This document shows, in pieces, positions 57,981 to 64,000 of a DNA stretch of 64,000 nt. Positions within the stretch are counted from its first letter, which is position 1. Every line of letters begins with the position of its first letter. Location: contig NZ_LR215048.1 in the NCBI RefSeq assembly GCF_900660745.1, positions 310,001 to 374,000 of the forward strand, in the 5' to 3' direction. The notes under the pieces were generated by a model. That model was not told where the DNA came from and did not search any database. It saw nothing but the letters and a program-made list of their open reading frames with translations. Both the position numbers and the translations under genes were made by a program. The stretch comes from Haploplasma axanthum. GTDB taxonomy: Bacteria > Bacillota_I > Bacilli_A > Acholeplasmatales > Acholeplasmataceae.

Positions 57981-60599
57981 ATGGAAGAAAATAAGGATTT
58001 AGACTTAAAAGATGAAGTATTAAGTAAAACGACTGAAGGCCATATTAAAGATGTAAACATTTCAAGTGAAATGAAAAAATCCTTCTTAAGCTACGCCATG
58101 AGCGTTATTGTATCACGTGCATTACCAGATATTAGAGATGGATTAAAGCCAGTTCAAAGAAGAATTCTTTATGGAATGAATGAACTAGGAATTTATAGCA
58201 ATTCGGCACATAAAAAAAGTGCGAGAATTGTTGGGGATGTAATGGGTAAGTATCACCCTCATGGTGATTCAAGTATTTACGATACAATGGTTCGTATGGC
58301 CCAAGATTTTAGTTATCGTTACTTGTTAGTTGATGGTCATGGTAACTTCGGTTCTATCGATGGTGATGGAGCAGCTGCTATGCGTTATACTGAAGCAAGA
58401 ATGAGTAAGATTGCTATGGAAATGCTAAGAGACATAGATAAAGATACAGTTGATTTTATTGGAAACTATGATAATAGTGAAAAAGAACCAGCAGTTCTTC
58501 CATCAAGATATCCTAACCTTCTAGTTAACGGATCAACAGGTATTGCAGTTGGGATGGCAACTAATATCCCACCACATAATCTAGGTGAAGTTATTGATGG
58601 AATATTAGCATATAAAGAAAACAAAGATATAACAATAGCAGAATTAATGAATTTCATTAAAGGACCTGATTTTCCAACTGGTGCACAAATATTAGGCTTA
58701 ACAGGGCTAAGAACAGCTTATGAAACAGGACGTGGATCAATTGCTATGCGTGCTAAAGCTGAAATTCATGAAAGAAAGAATGGACGTCATAGTATTATTG
58801 TAACGGAAATTCCTTATCAAGTTAACAAAGCTTTATTAATTGAAAAAATTGCAGAACTTGCAAAAGATGGAAAAGTTGATGGTATTACTGAATTAAGAGA
58901 TGAATCAAATCGTAAGGGAATTAGAATTGTTATTGATTTAAGAAGAGATGTTAATCCAAATGTAATGTTAAATAATTTATACAAAAATACACAATTACAA
59001 AAATCATTTGGATTTAATATGATTGCTCTTGTTAATAATAGACCTGAAATGGTTAATCTAAAACAAATTATTGTTGAATATTTTAACTTCCAAATTGAAG
59101 TAATTCAAAGAAGAACACAATATGAATTAAATAAAGCTGAAGTTAGAGCTCACTTATTAAGAGCATTTGTGACAGTTTTAAATGACGTTGATAATGCTAT
59201 TGAAATAATTAAATCATCTCAAACTGGTGAAATAGCAAGAGAAAGATTGATGGCTGAATATAACTTTGATGATGTTCAAGCAAGAGCAATCCTTGATATG
59301 AGATTACAAAGACTTACTGGTTTAGAAATTGATAAGATTAAAGAAGAAGCAGAACAAATCAGACTTAGAATTATTGAATTAAATCAAATTCTTGCGAGTC
59401 ACGAAATGAAAGAAAATATTGTTGTTGAAGAACTACAAGAAATTAAAGATAAATATGGTGATGCAAGAAGATCAGAAATAAATCTTCATGATGATTTATC
59501 AATTGAAAACGAAGACTTGATTCCTGTTGAAGACGTAATAATTACAGTTACTAACAAAGGTTATATTAAGCGTATGAGAGTTGATCAATATAAATCACAA
59601 AATCGTGGTGGAGTTGGTATGTCTGGTATTAAAGTTCATGATGATGATTTTGTTGAACATATAGCAATGACATCAACACATGATTATCACTTATTCTTTA
59701 CAAACAAAGGACGAGTTTATAAGATTAAAGGATATATTATTCCAGAAGCATCACGTACTGCTAAAGGATTACCAATTGTTAATCTTTTAAGTTTTGATGC
59801 TGATGAAAAATTAGCTTCATTCACAAGCATTAAGTCATTTGAAGATGAGAAACAGCATTTAGTATTTGTTACTAAGAGGGGTGTTATTAAACGTACTCCA
59901 GTATCTGAATACCAAAATATTAGAACTAACGGAATTATCGCATTAACATTAAGAGAAGACGATGAATTAATAAGTGTTAGAGCAACTGATGGTACTAAGG
60001 ATATTTTACTTGGAGCAACTAATGGTAAAGCGATTCGTTTTGATGAAAATGATGCTAGATCTATGGGTAGAACAGCGACAGGTGTTCGTGGTATGTCAAT
60101 TAGTGAAAATGACCAAATAATTGGATCTGCTATAATTGATTCAGATGAAGATGAAATCTTAGTAGTAACGGAAAAAGGTTATGGTAAACGTACTATTGCT
60201 GGTGAATACCGCAAACAATCACGTGGTGGTAAAGGTGTTAAAACATTAAATATTACTGATAAGAATGGAATTCCAACGGCATTAAGAGTTGTATCTGGAG
60301 ATAATGATTTAATTGTTGTTACAGATAAAGGTATTGTTATTAGAACAGCAATTGATCAAATAACAAGAACTGGCCGTGCAACACAAGGAGTTAGAATTAT
60401 CAATCTTAAAGGTGATCAAAAAGTTTCAACTGTTGCAGTTGTACCAACTGAAAAAGAAGATGAAATAGTTAATGTTGATGGACCTAAGTTTACTCAAGAA
60501 GCAATTGAAGTAAATAATAATAAAAAAGAAGCTAGTGATTTAGCTCCTGTTGAAAATGAAACAGAGACAGTTACAAAAGAAAAATTATTTGAAGAATAA
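57981..60599 (+). CDS. gyrA: DNA gyrase subunit A
   Basis: An 872-residue DNA-cleaving subunit. The active Tyr is in [10 protein letters not shown]. The quinolone region [10 protein letters not shown] keeps Ser and Asp at the usual resistance positions, so no resistance change is visible. Coiled-coil and tower regions follow, then the six-bladed C-terminal domain with a GyrA-box-like KQSRGGKG, which marks gyrase and not topoisomerase IV. The acidic tail is longer than in many homologues. Confidence 0.97.
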   Translation: MEENKDLDLKDEVLSKTTEGHIKDVNISSEMKKSFLSYAMSVIVSRALPDIRDGLKPVQRRILYGMNELGIYSNSAHKKSARIVGDVMGKYHPHGDSSIYDTMVRMAQDFSYRYLLVDGHGNFGSIDGDGAAAMRYTEARMSKIAMEMLRDIDKDTVDFIGNYDNSEKEPAVLPSRYPNLLVNGSTGIAVGMATNIPPHNLGEVIDGILAYKENKDITIAELMNFIKGPDFPTGAQILGLTGLRTAYETGRGSIAMRAKAEIHERKNGRHSIIVTEIPYQVNKALLIEKIAELAKDGKVDGITELRDESNRKGIRIVIDLRRDVNPNVMLNNLYKNTQLQKSFGFNMIALVNNRPEMVNLKQIIVEYFNFQIEVIQRRTQYELNKAEVRAHLLRAFVTVLNDVDNAIEIIKSSQTGEIARERLMAEYNFDDVQARAILDMRLQRLTGLEIDKIKEEAEQIRLRIIELNQILASHEMKENIVVEELQEIKDKYGDARRSEINLHDDLSIENEDLIPVEDVIITVTNKGYIKRMRVDQYKSQNRGGVGMSGIKVHDDDFVEHIAMTSTHDYHLFFTNKGRVYKIKGYIIPEASRTAKGLPIVNLLSFDADEKLASFTSIKSFEDEKQHLVFVTKRGVIKRTPVSEYQNIRTNGIIALTLREDDELISVRATDGTKDILLGATNGKAIRFDENDARSMGRTATGVRGMSISENDQIIGSAIIDSDEDEILVVTEKGYGKRTIAGEYRKQSRGGKGVKTLNITDKNGIPTALRVVSGDNDLIVVTDKGIVIRTAIDQITRTGRATQGVRIINLKGDQKVSTVAVVPTEKEDEIVNVDGPKFTQEAIEVNNNKKEASDLAPVENETETVTKEKLFEE

Positions 60600-60605
60600 A
60601 AAAAG

Positions 60606-60631
60606 TGGGACTTAAAAAGTCCCATTTTTTT
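60606..60631 (+). terminator. Terminator of the gyrase operon
   Basis: TGGGACTT (60606-60613) pairs with AAGTCCCA (60617-60624), 3-base loop, T run after it. It can also serve the convergent DUF1294 gene. Confidence 0.8.
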
Positions 60632-60911
60632 AAAATGTTTTGTTAAAAAGAAAAACACCTAGTGCAATATGAATAATAAATGATATAAAGTTCACAACAA
60701 CAAAATACCAATGTTTATTCTTATGTCTTAGATGATACATTGCAAATAAACCACCTATAGATCCAAAAAAGAAAGACATAAGTAAAAGAGTTTTCTCTTT
60801 AGTTCTCCATTTCCCCTTAATAGCTTTTTTCTTATCCATTCCATAAGCACTGTAAGTAACAATACTCATAATTAATAAAACAATTAAATAAATAATAAAT
60901 GGTGTAGTCAT
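60630..60911 (-). CDS. DUF1294 membrane protein
   Basis: A 93-residue protein with three hydrophobic segments and the DUF1294 core YGMDKKKAIKGKWRTKEKTLLL, FFGSIGGLFAMYHLRHKNKHW. Function unknown. It has a GGAGGA ribosome site before the ATG. Confidence 0.85.
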   Translation of the reverse strand: MTTPFIIYLIVLLIMSIVTYSAYGMDKKKAIKGKWRTKEKTLLLMSFFFGSIGGLFAMYHLRHKNKHWYFVVVNFISFIIHIALGVFLFNKTF

Positions 60912-61074
60912 TTAGTTATCCTCCTTGATTTTTACTTATTATAACATTCAGTGATTGCAATTACTAATTTGATACTTTAAAAGTTAGACATAAAACTATA
61001 TTTATGTTAATATTAATAACAAAAAAAGAAATGAGACTAACTATCAGAAGTCAAGAGATTTGAAGTATTAAACA

Positions 61075-61096
61075 AGAAAAAACCTCAATCAAGGTT
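61075..61096 (-). terminator. Probable terminator of the IS110 transposase
   Basis: AACCT-CAATCA-AGGTT at 61081-61096; on the minus strand it is followed by TTTTT. Confidence 0.5.
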
Positions 61097-61131
61097 AAAT
61101 TAAAAATATGAAGAGTATAATCAGCTACATA

Positions 61132-62307
61132 TTATACTAACTTGTTTGTATCAAACGAGACTTTATTAGTTTCAATGTGATAAATTATTCGGATTAATTT
61201 CCTAGAGATATTGACTAAAATAACCTTATGATGTTTACCTTGATTTCGTTTTAAGTGATAATAGTCATTTATTTGTGGAATATACTGTAATGAGTAGAAA
61301 GCATACATGTAAAGATATTTACGTAGTAGTGAAGAACCACGTTTAACAATTTTTCCGAATCTTTCAGTTGTACCAGATTGACTAATCTTGACATCTAGTC
61401 CGGCATAAGCAGTTAGTTGACCAGGATTAGAAAAACGAGTAATATCTCCAATTTCAGCATAAATAGCTGCTGCAGCGATGATGCTGATAGAGGGGATTGT
61501 GTGAATCAAGGAATCTGTTTTAAAGTAAAGATTTTCAATTTCCGTATCAAGAACCTCAATTATTCTAACTAATTCAGAATAATGATTGATGATGGTAGTA
61601 ATTAGTAAATCATATATTTTACTTGAAGTACCAATTGATTCTTTGGCCAAAGATTTTAGTTTTGAAAACTTTGGATATGTGAATTTGCCCCTTGAAAGTT
61701 TGCGTAATTTATCAAAGTGGGTCATATTTAAATTAGATATCTTCTCTTTGTTTTTATAGGTTTTTAATATATATAAAGGTGTTTTACCCATTAAATTATT
61801 GAAAAAACCTTTAAACTCAGGAAAAGACTTATCTAAAACATTTGTTAGACGAACTAATTGTTTAGAACGCATTTGTAAATAAGTGTCTCGTTGTCTAACT
61901 AATTCTTTTAATTCATTTTTATGGTAAAATTTACTATGTAAGGTTTTGTAGTCAAACTGGCCTAACATGGAAGCTATTAGTTTAGCATCAATTTTATCAG
62001 TCTTAGTCCTTCTTAACGTAGTAGCCTTGGAAAACTGACTTGTTAATTGAGGATTAAACTCTAAATAAGTATAACCTAATTTAGATAAAAATGATTTCAA
62101 ATTGATTCCATAATGCCCAGTTGACTCAAAACCTATTTTTATTAGACTTGGATCACTTAAAGCACTTAGCTCATTTTTGAGATTTTGGAATCCATCATAA
62201 TCGTTCGTGAATGTGAACGAATTAATTTTAACACCTGCATCAGTAGCTATGAAGCAGTCGTGTTTGAATTTTGAGATATCTATTCCAACATGGAACATGA
62301 TACTCAC
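61132..62307 (-). CDS. IS110-family transposase (DEDD recombinase)
   Basis: A 391-residue transposase. The N-terminal RuvC-like domain has VGIDISKFKHD, GFESTGHYG and KTDKIDAKLIAS (acidic residues of the DEDD site). The C-terminal Tnp domain has IPSISIIAAAAIYAEIGDI, RFSNPGQLTAYAGLD and GSSLLRKYLY, including the serine used in strand transfer. It is intact and preceded by AGGAGGTGAG. IS110 elements lack inverted repeats and encode a bridge RNA in a noncoding end; the ends here cannot be set from one copy. Confidence 0.9.
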   Translation of the reverse strand: MSIMFHVGIDISKFKHDCFIATDAGVKINSFTFTNDYDGFQNLKNELSALSDPSLIKIGFESTGHYGINLKSFLSKLGYTYLEFNPQLTSQFSKATTLRRTKTDKIDAKLIASMLGQFDYKTLHSKFYHKNELKELVRQRDTYLQMRSKQLVRLTNVLDKSFPEFKGFFNNLMGKTPLYILKTYKNKEKISNLNMTHFDKLRKLSRGKFTYPKFSKLKSLAKESIGTSSKIYDLLITTIINHYSELVRIIEVLDTEIENLYFKTDSLIHTIPSISIIAAAAIYAEIGDITRFSNPGQLTAYAGLDVKISQSGTTERFGKIVKRGSSLLRKYLYMYAFYSLQYIPQINDYYHLKRNQGKHHKVILVNISRKLIRIIYHIETNKVSFDTNKLV

Positions 62308-62490
62308 CTCCTAATGATTTGGCGCAGGGTTTAACGAATCTCTTATTTCTTTAACCTTGTGATAAAGCGTCTAGCGCTAACTAACTAATTGAAAGTTAAA
62401 AATAAGAGCCGTAGTAGTTGCCTCATGTAAACGTCAAGCGTTAATAAAATGAAAAAAATCCACGGCGCCTTAAATATATTATAGTAGAAA
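62308..62490 (-). ncRNA. Candidate bridge RNA region of the IS110 element
   Basis: About 180 noncoding bases upstream of the transposase, markedly less AT-rich than the surroundings and with several short self-complementary pieces (for example AGCG-TCTAG-CGCT near 62368). TATAAT lies near its outer end on the minus strand (about 62478-62483). Position and length suit the IS110 bridge RNA. No fold was computed. Confidence 0.3.
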
Positions 62491-62503
62491 ATAAAGAAAG
62501 GAT

Positions 62504-62543
62504 GTATACTCGATTCACCACTATAATCATAAATCGAGTATAC
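62504..62543. promoter_or_regulatory. 12-bp perfect inverted repeat before the Nudix gene
   Basis: GTATACTCGATT (62504-62515) and AATCGAGTATAC (62532-62543) flank a 16-base spacer containing TATAAT. It may be an operator that covers a promoter, or a leader hairpin; the ribosome site GGGGG follows at once. Confidence 0.6.
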
Positions 62544-62553
62544 AAGGGGGAAA

Positions 62554-62961
62554 ATGAAAAAAGAATATTCATGCGGAGCGATTGTCTATAATAAGGAAAA
62601 TTTGTTCTTAGTTATTAAGCATCGATACGGAGGACATTACAGTTTTCCTAAAGGCCATATTGAGGGACTGGAAACTAAAAAAGAAACAGCAATAAGAGAA
62701 GTAAAAGAGGAAACGAATATTGATATTAAAATTGTAAATGATAAAGAGTTTGTTACTAATTATAAGTTTTATATGGGAGATAAGATGATTGATAAAGAAG
62801 TAACATTTTTCTTAGCAGAAGCAATTAGTACAGATTTAATAAAACAAGATGCAGAGGTTAATGAAGTATTATGGTTAAATAAAGAACAAGTTTTAGATAT
62901 ATTAACATATGAATCAGATAAAAAAGCTTTTCTTATTTTAATTACCTTAATTAAAAACTAA
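62554..62961 (+). CDS. Nudix hydrolase (Ap4A hydrolase-like)
   Basis: A 135-residue Nudix protein with the complete box GHIEGLETKKETAIREVKEE, then TNI. The CGAIVYNKENLFLVIKH start and SFPKGHIE match bis(5'-nucleosyl)-tetraphosphatases, which degrade Ap4A. Substrate inferred only. A large inverted repeat lies just before its ribosome site. Confidence 0.85.
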   Translation: MKKEYSCGAIVYNKENLFLVIKHRYGGHYSFPKGHIEGLETKKETAIREVKEETNIDIKIVNDKEFVTNYKFYMGDKMIDKEVTFFLAEAISTDLIKQDAEVNEVLWLNKEQVLDILTYESDKKAFLILITLIKN

Positions 62962-62970
62962 AATAATTTG

Positions 62971-62979
62971 TGATATAAT
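62971..62979 (+). promoter_or_regulatory. Extended -10 promoter of the ZIP gene
   Basis: TGATATAAT at 62971-62979, about 30 bases before the ZIP start. Confidence 0.5.
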
Positions 62980-63009
62980 TTTTATATATATGATACGAGG
63001 TATATTAAT

Positions 63010-63834
63010 ATGCTAGATTGGTTTATGGGTTTACAATCATGGGTTCAAGCATTAATTGCAGGAACATTTACATGGTTTATTACGGCACTTGGTGCTGGTT
63101 TAGTTTTTTTCTTTAAAGATATTAAAAAGAATGTTTTAAATACAATGCTTGGTTTTGCTGCAGGAGTTATGGTAGCAGCAAGTTTTTGGAGTTTATTATC
63201 ACCAGCGATTGAATGGGCTGAAGATAATGGAGCAATACCTTGGTTAGTTGTTGCTATTGGATTTTTAGCTGGAGGGTTATTTTTATATATTGCAGATAAA
63301 ACAATTCCGCATATGCACTTTGGGAAAAATCATGAAAAAGAAGGAATTCATACAAAATTAAAAAAGAATATTCTTCTTGTCTTTTCAATAACACTCCATA
63401 ATATTCCTGAAGGACTAGCAATAGGAGTTGCTTTTGGAGCAATTAATAGAGCAAGTGATAATGTTGTTGCTGCAACAGTTGGAGCAATCGCATTAGCTAT
63501 TGGAATAGGTATTCAAAACTTTCCAGAAGGTGCTGCAGTTTCAATTCCACTTACTCAAGAAAAAATGAGTAGAGGAAAAGCATTTTTTTATGGTCAATTA
63601 TCAGCAATAGTTGAACCAATTGCTGCTGTACTTGGAGCATTACTAGTCTCATCAATGACACAAGTTCTTCCATATGCTTTGGCATTTGCAGCAGGAGCAA
63701 TGATTTATGTTGTTGTTGAAGAATTAATTCCAGAGGCACAACAAAACCAATCAACAAAAGGAGCTCATTATGCTGTATTTGGCTTTATGATTGGGTTTAC
63801 AATAATGATGATTTTGGATGTTGCATTAGGATAA
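63010..63834 (+). CDS. ZIP family metal transporter
   Basis: A 274-residue membrane protein with eight predicted helices. The metal-binding motifs of helices 4 and 5 are clear: TLHNIPEGLAIG and IQNFPEGAAVS. A short histidine-bearing cytoplasmic loop (IPHMHFGKNH) lies between helices 3 and 4. Such proteins import zinc or other divalent metals; it resembles the ZupT/GufA group. Confidence 0.9.
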   Translation: MLDWFMGLQSWVQALIAGTFTWFITALGAGLVFFFKDIKKNVLNTMLGFAAGVMVAASFWSLLSPAIEWAEDNGAIPWLVVAIGFLAGGLFLYIADKTIPHMHFGKNHEKEGIHTKLKKNILLVFSITLHNIPEGLAIGVAFGAINRASDNVVAATVGAIALAIGIGIQNFPEGAAVSIPLTQEKMSRGKAFFYGQLSAIVEPIAAVLGALLVSSMTQVLPYALAFAAGAMIYVVVEELIPEAQQNQSTKGAHYAVFGFMIGFTIMMILDVALG

Positions 63835-63844
63835 AGGTGATAAA

Positions 63845-64000
63845 ATGAAATTAGGATTAGCACTCGGTGGTGGCGGAGCTAAAGGAAGTTATCAAATAGG
63901 TGTTCTAAAAGCATTATATGAAGAAAATCTTTTAGATGATTTAAAGATTGTTTCAGGAACATCAATCGGATCACTTAATGCTTGCCTTGTTATTGGTAAG
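63845..64000 (+). CDS. Patatin-like phospholipase, N-terminal part (continues past the window)
   Basis: The first 52 residues of a patatin-family lipid acyl hydrolase (RssA/YlbK type): the oxyanion loop LALGGGGAKGSYQIGVL and the nucleophile elbow SGTSIGSLNA with the catalytic Ser. It begins 10 bases after the ZIP gene with an AAAGGTGA ribosome site, so the two are co-transcribed. Confidence 0.85.
   Translation, partial: MKLGLALGGGGAKGSYQIGVLKALYEENLLDDLKIVSGTSIGSLNACLVIGK

Overview
This is very AT-rich bacterial DNA from a low-GC Bacillota/Mycoplasmatota-type organism. TGA is a stop codon here: glmM, the capL-like gene and the capG-like gene all end in TGA, so the Mycoplasma code does not apply. 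The chromosomal genes are yaaA-recF-gyrB-gyrA, glnA, glmM-glmU, galE, two mevalonate-pathway genes, DegV and DUF1836 proteins, and many ABC exporters. This suits a walled or capsule-bearing relative of the Acholeplasma/Izemoplasma/Haloplasma or Erysipelotrichales groups; the exact lineage cannot be fixed from the window.

Layout. 1-4.8 kb: the tail of a degV gene, an accessory cassette (ASCH-PIN-GNAT-PUA-like protein plus an ASCH protein) between two perfect 56-bp direct repeats, then a PatB-type lyase and a pyroglutamyl-peptidase-like gene. 4.9-10.2 kb: a two-gene ABC exporter, a DUF3781 protein and an unrecognised protein ending in a zinc ribbon and AP2-like domain. 10.2-12.3 kb: an AgrC-like sensor kinase whose response regulator survives only as its C-terminal tip, abutting an RCC1-repeat pseudogene. 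12.4-16.4 kb: a further ABC exporter, a frameshifted OLD-like ATPase with a C-terminal HTH, and an HNH protein. 16.7-19.0 kb: a lipoprotein with Ig-like repeats and a GT80 (bacterial sialyltransferase-type) domain. 19.0-20.6 kb: a broken ISL3-family element. 20.7-33.7 kb: a capsule/exopolysaccharide operon whose core genes match the CapM/N/L/E/F/G set for D-FucNAc (or QuiNAc) and L-FucNAc, followed by glycosyltransferases, Wzy and Wzx. 33.8-37.8 kb: glmM, glmU and galE, which supply nucleotide sugars. 37.8-40.7 kb: two toxin-antitoxin loci side by side on the minus strand, one a toxin-antitoxin-SecB chaperone (TAC) module and one HipBA. 40.9-49.6 kb: glnA, a DUF368 polyprenyl-phosphate transporter overlapping a CapD-like dehydratase, a TctA-like permease, mevalonate kinase, diphosphomevalonate decarboxylase and a MerR regulator. 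49.6-54.6 kb (minus): a heterodimeric ABC exporter with a MerR-type promoter, DegV and DUF1836. 54.8-60.6 kb: yaaA-recF-gyrB-gyrA without dnaA-dnaN before it. 60.6-64 kb: DUF1294, an IS110-family transposase with a structured upstream region, a Nudix hydrolase, a ZIP transporter and the start of a patatin-like gene.

How the genes fit together. GlmM/GlmU make UDP-GlcNAc. CapD and CapN would convert it to the UDP-D-sugar that the CapM-like enzyme loads on the lipid carrier; CapE/F/G would make UDP-L-FucNAc for the CapL-like transferase; Wzx and Wzy export and polymerise the unit, and DUF368 may recycle the carrier. The GT80 lipoprotein next to the operon may modify surface glycans.

No single wholly new system is proven. 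The best candidates for unusual biology are the repeat-flanked ASCH/PIN/GNAT cassette, the GT80 lipoprotein in a low-GC background, the TAC module, the ATPase-HTH/HNH pair and the DUF3781/zinc-ribbon-AP2 pair. Several accessory genes are visibly decaying through frameshifts, a nonsense codon, truncations and a tandem duplication.
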